Counted from the stretch's first letter, positions 16,068-25,318 are shown. The stretch is DNA of 64,000 nucleotides from Humibacillus xanthopallidus (GCF_006717145.1 NZ_VFQF01000003.1:1-64000); one strand, 5' to 3'. The notes: a model not told the origin generated them from the letters alone. Program-made: numbers and translations.

Positions 16068-16835
16068 TCAGCTGCTCGCGGCGGTGGTGTCCTCGTCGAG
16101 GTCGCCCGGTGACCGCACGACGACGGCGGTCACGTTGTCTCGACCCCCTGCGTCGACGGCGGCCTTCACGAGGGCGTGGGCAGCGGCGTCGGCGTGCGCG
16201 TGCTCGGCGATGATCTGCTCGATGCGCTCGCGGGACAGCTCGTTGGACAGCCCGTCGGAGCAGATGACGAAGGTTTCGCCCGGGTGGGGCGGGAGGACCC
16301 AGGTGTCGACCGTCGCCATCGGCTCACGCCCCAGCGACCGGGTGACGATGTTGCGGGCGGGGTGCCGGGCGGCCTGCTCGGGCGTGATGAGGCCGCGCTC
16401 GACGAGCTCCCACACCTCCGAGTGGTCGGCCGTGACCTGGCTCAGCTCGCCGTCGATGCTCCGGTAGACCCGGGAGTCGCCGAGGTTGAAGACGGCCCAG
16501 TGACGCGAGCCGTCGACCGACACGACGGCCAGGCCCGCGACGGTCGTGCCCATCCCGGTCTGCTCGGGGTGCCGCTCGGCGGATGCGACGATGCGGCGGT
16601 TTGCCTCCTCGACCTGGGCTTCTATGTCTCGCACCTCGAGGACGTCGCGGTCGGCGAGCTCGACGAGCGCGTCGACCGCGATCCGGCTCGCCACCTCGCC
16701 CGCGGCATGGCCGCCCATCCCGTCTGCCACGACGTAGACGGTGCCGACGACGGCGGCGCTGTCCTCGTTGTGCTGACGCACCCGCCCGACATCGCTGGCC
16801 AGGCCCACCTCGACGGAGTGCACGGTGCTGCTCAT
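16068..16835 (-). CDS. PP2C-family Ser/Thr protein phosphatase
   Basis: 255 residues. All core metal-binding motifs are visible: VRQHNEDSAA (motif I, Asp), YVVADGMGGHAAGEVAS (motif II), AVFNLGDSRVYR, FVICSDGLSNEL and GGRDNVTAVVV (Asp-Asn). It would dephosphorylate Ser/Thr-phosphorylated proteins, like mycobacterial PstP, but it has no C-terminal membrane segment. The start at 16835 follows AGAGGATCCC; a longer frame to 17378 is a shadow of the aldo-keto reductase. No kinase gene is adjacent, so it is probably monocistronic. Confidence 0.92.
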   Translation of the reverse strand: MSSTVHSVEVGLASDVGRVRQHNEDSAAVVGTVYVVADGMGGHAAGEVASRIAVDALVELADRDVLEVRDIEAQVEEANRRIVASAERHPEQTGMGTTVAGLAVVSVDGSRHWAVFNLGDSRVYRSIDGELSQVTADHSEVWELVERGLITPEQAARHPARNIVTRSLGREPMATVDTWVLPPHPGETFVICSDGLSNELSRERIEQIIAEHAHADAAAHALVKAAVDAGGRDNVTAVVVRSPGDLDEDTTAASS

Positions 16836-17031
16836 GGGATCCTCTGGGTTCTGGGAGTCGCTCCTGCTCATGACGCTCAGGACGGCGCGGTCAGTCAACC
16901 ATCGTGACCCGGTGCTGTCAGATCGGCGCCCGGGGTCAAGGCCTCCACCGAGCCTAGGTCGCTTCGGGGCCCTGCGCGATGGGGAGGACTCCACGTCGCG
17001 GCGCCCGCAGGGCTGTCGACAAGCCGTGCAG

Positions 17032-17994
17032 TCAGAAACGCTCGCGCAGGCTGTCGACGAGGGTGCGCCCCGCCGAGACGGGGGTGAAGGCCTGCGCCGC
17101 CGAGGTGAGCGCCTGCTGCTCGTCGGGCCGCAGCTCGAGGTCGGCCGCAGCGACGTTGAACTCGAGCTGCTCGACGCTCGAGGCGCCCGGGATGACGACG
17201 ACCTGCGGCAGGCCGAGCAGCCACGCGAGCGCCACCTGGGCCGGCTTCGCGCCGTGGGCGTCGGCGACCTCCCGCACCACTGCAAGGAGCGGCTCGATGC
17301 GGCGCAGGTTCTCGGTGCCGAAGAGCGGGTTGGCCGCACGCACCCCGCTGGGACGGTGGTCGACGCCGTACTTCCCACCGAGCAGACCCTGGGCCAGCGG
17401 GCTGTAGGCGATGACGATGCGGTCCTCGCGCTCCGCGAAGGGCACGAGGTCCTCGAGCGGGGCGGGCGTCGCGAGCGAGAACTGCACCTGGTTGCTGACG
17501 ACCGGCCGGCCCAGCGCGGCGTCGGCCTTGCGCCATCGCTCGAGGGAGTAGTTGGAGACGCCGACGGCGCCGATCCGGCCCTCGTCGAGCATCGGCGTCA
17601 TGCCGCGCATGATGATGCTGTCGGGCACGAGCGGGTTGGGCTGGTGCACCTGGTAGAGCGGGATGCGGGGCAGCCGCAGCCGGGTCGCGCTCGCGTGCGC
17701 CCGGTTCCTCACGATCGGCGGGAACGGGGCGATCGGGAGGAGCTTGGTCGCCACGACGGCGGAGTGGCGGTCCTCGCCCAGCGCCTGCGACAAGATGCGC
17801 TCGCTACGGCCGAACGCATACGCCTCGGCGGTGTCGAAGAGCGTCACCCCGAGCGCAAGGGCGCGGCGCACGATGTCGCGGGCGGCGCGGTCGGCGTAGT
17901 CGTCGCCGTAGCCCCATTCGCGCGCACCGAACTGCCAGGTGCCGAGACCGACCCTGCTGACGAGGCCGAGGCCCGGGACATCGAGATATCTCAT
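17032..17994 (-). CDS. Aldo/keto reductase
   Basis: 320 residues with the full AKR pattern: GLGTWQFG, DTAEAYAFGRSERIL (Asp and Tyr of the catalytic tetrad), VVATKLL (Lys), LYQVHQPN (His), then GAVGVSNYS and the NADP-binding tail VVIPGASSVEQLEFNVAA. It reduces aldehydes or ketones with NADPH; substrate unknown. It stands between the PP2C and tRNA-nucleotidyltransferase genes. The ATG at 17994 has no good ribosome site but CATGGT six bases upstream, so a leaderless start is possible. The 196-base gap down to the PP2C start contains nothing I recognise. Confidence 0.9.
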   Translation of the reverse strand: MRYLDVPGLGLVSRVGLGTWQFGAREWGYGDDYADRAARDIVRRALALGVTLFDTAEAYAFGRSERILSQALGEDRHSAVVATKLLPIAPFPPIVRNRAHASATRLRLPRIPLYQVHQPNPLVPDSIIMRGMTPMLDEGRIGAVGVSNYSLERWRKADAALGRPVVSNQVQFSLATPAPLEDLVPFAEREDRIVIAYSPLAQGLLGGKYGVDHRPSGVRAANPLFGTENLRRIEPLLAVVREVADAHGAKPAQVALAWLLGLPQVVVIPGASSVEQLEFNVAAADLELRPDEQQALTSAAQAFTPVSAGRTLVDSLRERF

Positions 17995-18069
17995 GACCCC
18001 ACCATGCCCCTCAGGGCCGCCCCGGTCACGCCCCGGTCGCCCCCCGCCCACGCTGCAGTCAGGCTCGCG

Positions 18070-19548
18070 TCATTCGGAGCGGGCCGCCCACCACGCGAGG
18101 AGCCTGGCGCGGGCGGCGTCCTTGCCGATCAGCCCGTCGTCGAGGCGCACCGACAACAGGTAGCTGTAGGCCTGTCCGAGCACCGGCCCGGGCCTGATGC
18201 CGAGCGCCTCGGCGATCTCGTTGCCGTCGAGCTCGGGGCGCACCTTCCCGAGCTCCTCCTCGGCGGCGAGGCGCTCGATCCGCTTCTCGAGGTCGTCGTA
18301 GGCGCGGGAGAGCCGCTGGGCCTTGCGGACGTTGCGGGTCGTGCAGTCCGAGCGGGTGAGCCGGTGCAGCCGGGGCAGGAGCGGGCCGGCGTCGGTGGCA
18401 TAGCGCCGCACGGCCGAGTCGGTCCACTGCCCGTCGCCGTAGCCGTGGAAGCGCAGGTGCAGCTCGACGAGCCGCGCGACCTGCTTCGTCGTGTCCTTGT
18501 CGAAGCGCATCGCCTTGAGCCGCTTGCTGACGAGCTTGGCGCCGACGAGCTCGTGGTGGTGGAAGGAGACGCCGCCGCCGGGCTCGAAGCGCCGCGTCGC
18601 CGGCTTGCCGATGTCGTGGAGCAGGGCGGCGAGGCGCAGCACGAGGTCGGGGCCGGGCACCGACTCGGGCGGGCCGTCGGGCGGGCCCTCGAGGTCGATG
18701 GCCTGCTCGAGCACGATGAGCGAGTGGTCGTAGACGTCCTTGTGCCGGTGGTGCTCGTCGACCTCGAGCCGCAGCGCAGGCAGCTCGGGCAGGAACACGT
18801 CGGCGAGGCCGGTGTCGACGAGCAGCGTGAGCCCGCCCCGCGGCTCGGGCGCGAGCAGCAGCTTGCTGAACTCCTCGCGCACCCGCTCGGCCGAGATCAT
18901 CTCGAGCGTCGCGGCCCGCTCGGTCATCGCCGCGCGCACCTGCGGCGCGACCTCGAAACCGAGCTGGGCGCTGAAGCGCGCGGCCCGCATCATCCGCAAC
19001 GGGTCGTCGGCGAAGGACTCCTCCGGCGCCGCCGGCGTCATGAGGCGCCGGGCGACGAGGTCGTCGAGGCCCCCGTGGACGTCGACGAACTCGAGGCTCG
19101 GCAGCCGGATCGCCATCGCGTTGACGGCGAAGTCGCGCCGCACGAGGTCGCCCTCCAGGGTGTCGCCGAACATCACCTCGGGCTTGCGTGACGTGCGGTC
19201 GTAGACGTCGGCCCGGTAGGTCGTGATCTCGAGCTGGAGCGGGCCCTTGCGCAGCCCGATCGTGCCGAAGTCTCGGCCGATGTCCCAGTGGGCGTCGGCC
19301 CAGCGGGCACCGATCTCGAGGATCTCGTCGGGCCGCGCGTCGGTCGTGAAGTCGAGGTCGGGCGAGACCCGGCCGAGGAAGGCGTCGCGCACCGGGCCGC
19401 CGACGAGGGCCAGCTCGTGCCCCGCGGCCGCGAAGAGCTCCCCGAGCTCGGTGAGCATCGGCAGCACCGGGGCTAGCCGAGCGACCGCCGCTTCGAGCAG
19501 GGGGCGGTGCGCCGTCGTGGCGGCGGGGCTGAGGGGTCGATCAGGCAC
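18070..19548 (-). CDS. CCA tRNA nucleotidyltransferase
   Basis: 492 residues. The class II polymerase head is at LVGGPVRDAFLGRVSPDLDFTTDA (the metal-binding DxD as DLD), followed by RRDFAVNAMAIR and DDPLRMMRAARFSAQLGF; an HD domain follows (LAALLHDIGKPATR). It adds or repairs the 3'-CCA of tRNAs. Two GTG codons compete: 19551 and 19548. I prefer 19548 because TAGGCT lies exactly six bases upstream, matching the leaderless pattern. The gene faces away from the nudix operon. This position at the start of the nudix-to-cwlM block is conserved in actinobacteria (PcnA of mycobacteria). Confidence 0.93.
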   Translation of the reverse strand: MPDRPLSPAATTAHRPLLEAAVARLAPVLPMLTELGELFAAAGHELALVGGPVRDAFLGRVSPDLDFTTDARPDEILEIGARWADAHWDIGRDFGTIGLRKGPLQLEITTYRADVYDRTSRKPEVMFGDTLEGDLVRRDFAVNAMAIRLPSLEFVDVHGGLDDLVARRLMTPAAPEESFADDPLRMMRAARFSAQLGFEVAPQVRAAMTERAATLEMISAERVREEFSKLLLAPEPRGGLTLLVDTGLADVFLPELPALRLEVDEHHRHKDVYDHSLIVLEQAIDLEGPPDGPPESVPGPDLVLRLAALLHDIGKPATRRFEPGGGVSFHHHELVGAKLVSKRLKAMRFDKDTTKQVARLVELHLRFHGYGDGQWTDSAVRRYATDAGPLLPRLHRLTRSDCTTRNVRKAQRLSRAYDDLEKRIERLAAEEELGKVRPELDGNEIAEALGIRPGPVLGQAYSYLLSVRLDDGLIGKDAARARLLAWWAARSE

Positions 19549-19554
19549 CACGTC

Positions 19555-19560
19555 AGCCTA
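19555..19560 (-). promoter_or_regulatory. -10 element (TAGGCT) of tRNA nucleotidyltransferase gene
   Basis: On the minus strand TAGGCT is followed by six bases and then GTG at 19548, predicting a leaderless mRNA. Confidence 0.5.
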
Positions 19561-19587
19561 GGCGAGCGAGGGCACCCGCCGACCGAC

Positions 19588-19740
19588 GTATGCCGCCGCG
19601 CCCGGTCGCGCGCGGACGGCTCGGCCCGCGCCCCTCACCACGCGACCGCGGTATGCCGCCGTGCCCCACCGGGTGCAGACGGCCGGACGGCGGTCGGACG
19701 GCGGGTGGCGCGGCATACGGGAGGGGGCCGGACGGCATAC
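19588..19740. repeat. Four GTATGCCG motifs in one divergent intergenic region
   Basis: Copies at 19588, 19651 (both GTATGCC on +) and at 19712 and 19734 (both GGCATAC on +) sit between the divergent tRNA-nucleotidyltransferase and nudix genes. CGGCATACGGGAGG occurs twice, 22 bases apart. This is the densest cluster in the window. Confidence 0.85.
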
Positions 19741-19792
19741 GGGAGGCGGCGTGGGAGGGTCGGGACGAAGGCGGCGACGGGGACAACCCGGT

Positions 19793-19798
19793 TATGGT
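19793..19798 (+). promoter_or_regulatory. -10 element (TATGGT) of nudix operon
   Basis: TATGGT is six bases before the GTG at 19805; no ribosome site is present. This predicts a leaderless transcript starting at the nudix start codon. Confidence 0.6.
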
Positions 19799-19804
19799 GG
19801 CGAG

Positions 19805-20290
19805 GTGAGCGCGCAGCCCCTCCCCACCCCGGTGCAGGGGAGGCGTCTGCCCGCGGTCGAGGAGCGCTCCGCGGGGGGCATCGTCGTCGACGTCAAGGAC
19901 GGTTGCGCCCTCATCGCCATCATCGCGCGACGCAACCGGGCGGGCCGCATCGAGTGGTGCCTGCCCAAGGGTCACGTGGAGCCGGGCGAGACGCTCGTCG
20001 AGACGGCAGCGCGCGAGGTCGCCGAGGAGACCGGCATCGTGGGGCGGGTGCTCGTCGAGCTCGGCACGATCGACTACTGGTTCGCGACGTCGACCAAGCG
20101 CGTGCACAAGTACGTCCACCACTACCTGCTCGAGGCCCTCGGCGGTGAGCTCTCTATCGAGAACGACCCCGACCACGAGGCCATCGACGTGGCCTGGATG
20201 CGCCTCGACGAGGTGCACCGCCGCCTGACCTTCCCCAACGAGCGTCGCATCGCGCAGACGGCTTGGAACCGGCTGGCAGGCACGGCGTGA
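19805..20290 (+). CDS. Nudix hydrolase
   Basis: 161 residues. The complete nudix box is GHVEPGETLVETAAREVAEETGI (about residues 57-79), after the strand IEWCLPK. It hydrolyses nucleoside-diphosphate-linked substrates with Mg2+; the homologue at this position in mycobacteria is Rv3908 (MutT4). The GTG at 19805 is fixed by a TATGGT box six bases upstream; a longer frame to 19661 crosses the promoter. The stop overlaps the DUF6049 start (GTGA), so translation is coupled. Confidence 0.9.
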   Translation: MSAQPLPTPVQGRRLPAVEERSAGGIVVDVKDGCALIAIIARRNRAGRIEWCLPKGHVEPGETLVETAAREVAEETGIVGRVLVELGTIDYWFATSTKRVHKYVHHYLLEALGGELSIENDPDHEAIDVAWMRLDEVHRRLTFPNERRIAQTAWNRLAGTA

Positions 20291-22701
20291 CCGGCGGGAG
20301 GTGGCGGCGTCCGGGCATACGGGGGCGCCGCGGGAGGACGCCTGTCGTGGTCGCCGCCCTCGTCGTCCTGATCGCCCTCCTCGGCCTGCCCCTCGGCAGG
20401 TCGGCTGGGGCGGTCGCGGACCCGGCTCTTCCGGACCTGTCCACCACGCCGTCTGCGCAGCTCCCGCCGGTGGTCTCGGCGGTCAAGCCCGACCGCACGA
20501 AGGCGCTCATCACACTGACGAAGGTCACTCCGACGGTCGTCAAGCCCGGCACCGACGTCACCATCACGGGCATCGTCACCGCCCCCCTGACCGGGCCGCT
20601 CACGGCCCCCACCGTGCAGGTGCGCCTCGGCTCGAGAGACATCACGACGCGCACAGCGCTCGACGACTGGGCGTCGGGGCGCACGACGAGCTCGGGGCGC
20701 CGGGTGGCCGAGACCACCCTCGCTGACGTGGCGGCGGGCGACGAGGCCCCCTTCACCGTCGTCGTGCCCGTCGCCGAGCTGCGCACCCCCGAGGCCTTCG
20801 CCGTGCTGCCGATCTCGGTCGAGGTCGAGCAGCAGGGGGCGTCGGCCCCGATCGGCATGACCCGCACCTTCCTCGCCTGGAACTCCCGCAAGGAGTTCGA
20901 GCCGATCCAGGTCGCCACCCTCATGCCGGTGACCCTCGACCCCGTCGTCGCGCTCTTCTCGCAGGAGCAGGCGGTGCGCGACGCGGCCTGGGCGAAGGTC
21001 ATCGGTCCCGGCTCTCGCCTCAGCCGCCTCGTGGAGGGCACGAAGGGCTCGCGGGTGACCCTCGCCGTCGACCCCTCGGTCTTCGGCCCGGCCGTCGAGG
21101 GCGCCGGCGGGGCGGGCGGGTCGAGCGGGTCGAGCGGGTCGAGCGGGTCGAGCGGGTCCACGGGGTCCACGGGGTCCACGGGGTCCACCGGCACTCCGAC
21201 GACCACGGCACCTTCGGGCACACCGGCCGCGACGCCCTCACCGTCGGGCACCCCTGCCGCCACGTCCGGCGGCGCAGGCGCGACGCCGTCGGCGACAGCG
21301 ACCCCGGGCGCGGTCGGCACGGGCGCCGCAGCCGGGCCCGACGCCGTGGTGTCCGGCCTCGCCGACCAGCTGGCCGCCGCCCTGCGCGGCCACCCGGTCA
21401 TCGCCCTGCCGTATGCCGATGCCGACGTCGCGGCGAGCGGTGCGATCAACCCTACCGACCCACCCGTGCGCACCCTGGTCGGGCGGTCGTCGCTCGTCGC
21501 CGAGGAGCTCGGCAGGGCGGCGAGGGGCGACATCGCCTGGCCGGTCGACGGCCTGCTGCCGAACGGCCGTGAGAAGCAGCTGAAGACGATCTGGGCGGGC
21601 TCGACCGTCAAGAAGCTCGCCGGCATCGTCGTCGACCAGCGCGCCATCAGTGCGGACTCCCCCTTCACCCCGACCGCGCGGCGGGTGGCCGCCGGCGGCA
21701 CGCGCCTGCTCGGCTACGACTCCCGCCTCTCGGCCCAGCTGCCCAAGCGCAGCGACCCGACGCCGGTGCTCGCCACCCAGCGCTACCTCGCGGAGTCGCT
21801 CGTGCTGCTCGGTGAGCGGGGCGGCACGCCACGCTCGGCGCTCGTCGTCGCGCCGCGCACCTACGACACCGACCCGCGCGCGCTCTCCGCCTTCCTCGAG
21901 GCCACCTCGAGCGTGCCCTGGCTCGAGCCCGTCGACGCGACGAGCCTGCTCACGGACCGCGCCTCCGCGCGGGCCCTGGCCCAGCAGCGCCCGGCCCAGG
22001 CCCCGCCCTCGGCCGCTCCCGCCCCGACGCTGACGACCGCGCGCCTCGCCCAGATGTCGACCCAGCGGTCGACGATGCTCTCGGTCTCCGAGGTGCTCGC
22101 GAACGGCGCCGTGGTCGCCGCGACCTACGGCGAGCTGCTCGACGAGCTGACGAGCGCCCGCTGGCGCTGGAACCGGGCGGGCTGGACGACCCTCGGCACC
22201 TCCGTCTCTTCGGACATCACCGCCGCGACCCGGGCGATTCGCGTCGTCCCACGCAGCGTCAACCTGCTCGCCGAGCGCGGCACCCTCCAGGTCACGGTCG
22301 TCAACGGCCTCGACGACGTCGTCGAGGACATCCGGCTCGAGCTCGTGCCCAACAACCCACGGATCCAGATCATCGAGCAGCCGGGTCCGATCACGATCCA
22401 GCCCGGGTCGCGCGCCATCGTGCCGGTGCAGGTGGCAGCGGTCGCCGCGGGCAAGGTCGAGATCAACGCCTACCTCACGACGGCCGACGGCACCGTCATC
22501 GGCACCCCGGCGGCCATCCGCGTCCAGGCCAACCCGCTCGACTCGACGATCTACTGGGTCGGCGGCACGCTCGTCGGGCTCGTGCTCCTCGCCGGCATCG
22601 CGCGCACCGTCCTGCGCGGCACGTCGCGCATCGACGAGATCGAGGACATCGAGGCGGTCACCGCCGCACACGCCGCTGGCGAGGACATGGATCCGCGCTG
22701 A
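20287..22701 (+). CDS. DUF6049 family secreted/membrane-anchored protein
   Basis: 804 residues, equivalent to mycobacterial Rv3909. A signal segment follows an Arg-rich start (VVVAALVVLIALLGLPLG); a C-terminal membrane helix (YWVGGTLVGLVLLAGIARTVL) leaves a short acidic cytoplasmic tail. The large outside part has an Ig-like opening (LTKVTPTVVKPGTDVTITGIV) and a later beta segment (NLLAERGTLQVTVVNGLDD). A Gly/Ser/Thr repeat linker sits near residue 280. The start GTG overlaps the nudix stop. In relatives this gene precedes murJ and is thought to act in envelope assembly; here murJ does not follow. Near the start codon, a GGCATAC motif creates a rare ATA Ile codon. Confidence 0.88.
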   Translation: MTGGRWRRPGIRGRRGRTPVVVAALVVLIALLGLPLGRSAGAVADPALPDLSTTPSAQLPPVVSAVKPDRTKALITLTKVTPTVVKPGTDVTITGIVTAPLTGPLTAPTVQVRLGSRDITTRTALDDWASGRTTSSGRRVAETTLADVAAGDEAPFTVVVPVAELRTPEAFAVLPISVEVEQQGASAPIGMTRTFLAWNSRKEFEPIQVATLMPVTLDPVVALFSQEQAVRDAAWAKVIGPGSRLSRLVEGTKGSRVTLAVDPSVFGPAVEGAGGAGGSSGSSGSSGSSGSTGSTGSTGSTGTPTTTAPSGTPAATPSPSGTPAATSGGAGATPSATATPGAVGTGAAAGPDAVVSGLADQLAAALRGHPVIALPYADADVAASGAINPTDPPVRTLVGRSSLVAEELGRAARGDIAWPVDGLLPNGREKQLKTIWAGSTVKKLAGIVVDQRAISADSPFTPTARRVAAGGTRLLGYDSRLSAQLPKRSDPTPVLATQRYLAESLVLLGERGGTPRSALVVAPRTYDTDPRALSAFLEATSSVPWLEPVDATSLLTDRASARALAQQRPAQAPPSAAPAPTLTTARLAQMSTQRSTMLSVSEVLANGAVVAATYGELLDELTSARWRWNRAGWTTLGTSVSSDITAATRAIRVVPRSVNLLAERGTLQVTVVNGLDDVVEDIRLELVPNNPRIQIIEQPGPITIQPGSRAIVPVQVAAVAAGKVEINAYLTTADGTVIGTPAAIRVQANPLDSTIYWVGGTLVGLVLLAGIARTVLRGTSRIDEIEDIEAVTAAHAAGEDMDPR
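21118..21189. repeat. 9-bp tandem repeat in DUF6049 gene
   Basis: Eight units of nine bases: four of ggg-tcg-agc followed by four of ggg-tcc-acg, encoding GSS x4 then GST x4. It looks like a slippage-prone linker. Confidence 0.9.
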
Positions 22702-22769
22702 TTCCGCCTAGGATGACGGGCAAACCCAGCGGCAGCGCTGGCCGCGGCCACATCAGGGAGGGGTGACGC

Positions 22770-24740
22770 ATGCAAGGGGTCGGACCCGGGACACTTCTCG
22801 GTGGGCGGTATGCCGTCACCCTGCGCACGTCTGAGGCGCCCTCCCACGAGCGCTGGCGCGCGAGCGACCACACGCTCGAGCGAGAGGTCGTCCTCGTCTG
22901 CTTCCCGGCGTCGTCGCCGATCGCCGCCGCCGCCCTCGACGCGGCACGCCGCGCTGCCGGCGTGGAGGACCCGCGCCTCGTGCGCGTGCTCGACGTCGGC
23001 ACCGACCAGGGCATCGCCTTTGTCGTCGAGGAGCCGCTCACCGGCGCCGTGCCGCTCTCGCACCTGCTGCAGTCGGGCGGCCTCTCCGCCGACGAGGTGC
23101 GCCGGCTCACCGGCGAGACCGCGAGCGCCCTCGACAAGGCGAGCCACCGCGGGCTGCACCACCTCGCTCTCACCCCGAGCACCGTGCTGCGCATGCCCGA
23201 CGGCGCCGTCAAGGTGCGGGGCCTCGCCACCGAGGCCGTGCTCACCGGCGCCGACCGCATCTCCGACGAGCAGGCGGCCCGCGCCGATGCCGTCGGGCTC
23301 GTCAAGGTCGCGTATGCCGGCCTCACCGGACGCTGGCCCGCCGTCTCGGTCGACGACGGCCTCGTCGGCCCCGGACCCGCTGCCGGCACCGGGCTCGAGA
23401 ACGCGCCACCCGTCGTGGGCGGCGTCACCGCTCCCTCCGAGATCGTCACCGGCGTGCCCAACGACCTCGACCTCATCTGCCGGATGACCCTGAGCAGCAG
23501 CGGCGGCCGACGCGGACCGCTGTCGCCCGGCGACCTCGCCCTCCAGATCGCTCCGTGGCCCTCCGTTCCACCGCAGTCCGACGGGGCCAGCGGCATCCGC
23601 CTGCCCGCCCCGCGCGCGTCGGCCGGCTCGACCCGGGTCCTGCCCGCTGTCGGTGCCGCTGGCGCTGCCGGTGCCGGTGCCGCCCGCGCCGAGGGCTCGA
23701 CCGACGTCATCCCCGCTGTCGGCGGCGCCGACGAGACCCGGGCCTTCGCGAGCGGATCGTCCACCGGCGGCGCTGCTGCCGGTGGGGCGGGCGCCGCTGC
23801 CGGAGCCGCCGGGGCTGCGGCCTCGGGTGGCGCTAGTGGCACGGCCGGCCTCGCCGCTGCCGGGGCTGCGGCAGCCGGTGCCGCCGCTGCCATCGGTGAC
23901 CGGGTGGGCTCGTTCGCCCGGGCCGCCGCCGACAAGGCCGCCGCCCGCGCCGCCGAGCGCCGGGCCGCACACTCCGCCGCCGACGACGACTACGACGGTG
24001 AGGAGATCGCCCTCACCGACGCGCTCGACGAGGCGCCCGACACCGACCTCGAGCCGCCGCTGCCCGTCTTCGGCCGCGATGCCCCCGAGCGACCGTCGGG
24101 CACCCAGTCGCGCATCGCGCTGGCCATCGTCGGTGTCCTCGTCATCGTGGCCCTCATCATCGGCATCAACAACGTCGCCAAGATCGGCAAGAGCGACGGC
24201 GACACCGCTGCTGCCGTGGTGACCGTCACGGCGACCCGCTCGACCTCGAGCTCCGCAGCGCCGACGACGAGCGAGCCCGCCCCGACGTCGTCGTCCGCTC
24301 CCCCGGCCACGCCCGTGTCGATCGTCGGCGGCACCGGCTACGACGAGCAGGACGGCACCGAGGCCGACCAGAACGTCAAGAAGGTCTACGACGGCGACCC
24401 GAGCACCGGCTGGCAGTCGCGGTGGTACGGCACGCCCAGATACAACGGCGGCAAGGAGGGTGTCGGGGTCATCCTCACCCTGAGCCAGCCGACGGCCGTC
24501 AGCGAGGTCGAGCTCGTCCTGCCGGCCAAGCAGGACGTCACCGTCTACCTCACCAACGGCACCTCGCGCAGCGGCGCGCAGGAGGTCGGCTCCGCCAAGG
24601 GCGCCGAGGGCACGGTGACGATCAAGGCCTCGAAGAAGCTCGAGCCGGGCACGACGCTCATCGTCTTCGTCACCAAGGCGGCCCCGGCCGAGTCCCCGAC
24701 CCGCTACCGAGCCCAGATCAACGAAGTGACGGTGCGCTGA
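22770..24740 (+). CDS. Membrane pseudokinase with C-terminal discoidin-like domain (lacks MurJ part)
   Basis: 656 residues. Residues 1-240 have a protein-kinase-like fold, but the key motifs are lost: the ATP-binding Lys region reads EREVVLVCFPASS, the HRD loop reads GLHHLALTPSTVL, and the DFG position reads VKVRGLA. A long Ala/Gly-rich linker (about 270-400) leads to a membrane helix (IALAIVGVLVIVALIIGINNV) and an outside domain of about 145 residues (VSIVGGTGYDEQDGTEADQN ... INEVTVR) resembling the C-terminal domain of mycobacterial Rv3910. In Rv3910 this pseudokinase part is fused to the lipid II flippase MurJ; here it stands alone. AGGGAGGGGTGACGC precedes the ATG. It probably binds an FHA-type partner to control peptidoglycan synthesis (inference). 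Confidence 0.85.
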   Translation: MQGVGPGTLLGGRYAVTLRTSEAPSHERWRASDHTLEREVVLVCFPASSPIAAAALDAARRAAGVEDPRLVRVLDVGTDQGIAFVVEEPLTGAVPLSHLLQSGGLSADEVRRLTGETASALDKASHRGLHHLALTPSTVLRMPDGAVKVRGLATEAVLTGADRISDEQAARADAVGLVKVAYAGLTGRWPAVSVDDGLVGPGPAAGTGLENAPPVVGGVTAPSEIVTGVPNDLDLICRMTLSSSGGRRGPLSPGDLALQIAPWPSVPPQSDGASGIRLPAPRASAGSTRVLPAVGAAGAAGAGAARAEGSTDVIPAVGGADETRAFASGSSTGGAAAGGAGAAAGAAGAAASGGASGTAGLAAAGAAAAGAAAAIGDRVGSFARAAADKAAARAAERRAAHSAADDDYDGEEIALTDALDEAPDTDLEPPLPVFGRDAPERPSGTQSRIALAIVGVLVIVALIIGINNVAKIGKSDGDTAAAVVTVTATRSTSSSAAPTTSEPAPTSSSAPPATPVSIVGGTGYDEQDGTEADQNVKKVYDGDPSTGWQSRWYGTPRYNGGKEGVGVILTLSQPTAVSEVELVLPAKQDVTVYLTNGTSRSGAQEVGSAKGAEGTVTIKASKKLEPGTTLIVFVTKAAPAESPTRYRAQINEVTVR

Positions 24741-24742
24741 CC

Positions 24743-25318
24743 GTGGCGCTCACCGAGCCGGGCGGCGGCGCCCCGCCCGGTGACCTCGTCGGCCTCAGCG
24801 ATGCGGAGCTGCTCCAGCTGCACGTCGAGGGCCACGCCACGGCCTTCGGGGAGATCTTCCGCCGGCACAAGGACCGGATGTGGGCGGTCGCCCTGCGCAC
24901 CGTCCGCGACCCGGAGCTCGCCGCCGACTGCGTGCAGGACGCCTTCATCGCCGCCTTCCGCCGCGCCGGCTCGTTCCGCGGCGAGGCCGCCGTCACCACT
25001 TGGCTGCACCGCATCGTCGTCAACGCCTGCCTCGACCGCCTGCGCCGGCGCCGGCCGACGAGCGAGCTGCCCGAGTTCGAGCTCGCCGACCGCCACGACG
25101 ACCACGCCTCCACCGAGGTGCGCCTCGACATCGAGGAGGCCCTCGCGAAGCTCCCCGAGGGGCAGCGCGCCGCACTCGTCCTCGTCGACATGCACGCGGT
25201 GCCGGTGGCCGAGGCGGCCGCGATCCTCGGCGTCGCCGAGGGAACCATCAAGTCGCGGTGTGCCCGCGGGCGAGCGGCCCTCGCCGAGCACCTCGGACTC
25301 GTCGTCAAGCCCGGATGA
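24743..25318 (+). CDS. sigM: ECF sigma factor SigM
   Basis: 191 residues. Region 2: FGEIFRRHKDRMWAVALRTVRDPELAADCVQDAFIAAFRRAGSFRG, with WLHRIVVNACLDRLRRRRP; region 4: LPEGQRAALVLVDMHAVPVAEAAAILGVAEGTIKSRCARGRAAL. The GTG at 24743 lies two bases after the pseudokinase stop, so it is cotranscribed with the DUF6049 operon. Position (before anti-sigma, trxB, trxA and cwlM) and sequence fit mycobacterial SigM. A matching GGAAC-N17-CGTC promoter lies between it and the anti-sigma gene. Confidence 0.92.
   Translation: MALTEPGGGAPPGDLVGLSDAELLQLHVEGHATAFGEIFRRHKDRMWAVALRTVRDPELAADCVQDAFIAAFRRAGSFRGEAAVTTWLHRIVVNACLDRLRRRRPTSELPEFELADRHDDHASTEVRLDIEEALAKLPEGQRAALVLVDMHAVPVAEAAAILGVAEGTIKSRCARGRAALAEHLGLVVKPG

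Noticed and set aside
17815-17824. CGCATACG-type near-matches (also 981, 1048, 44350) as octamer copies
   Set aside because: They differ at a core base (TATGCG instead of TATGCC) and were not counted.
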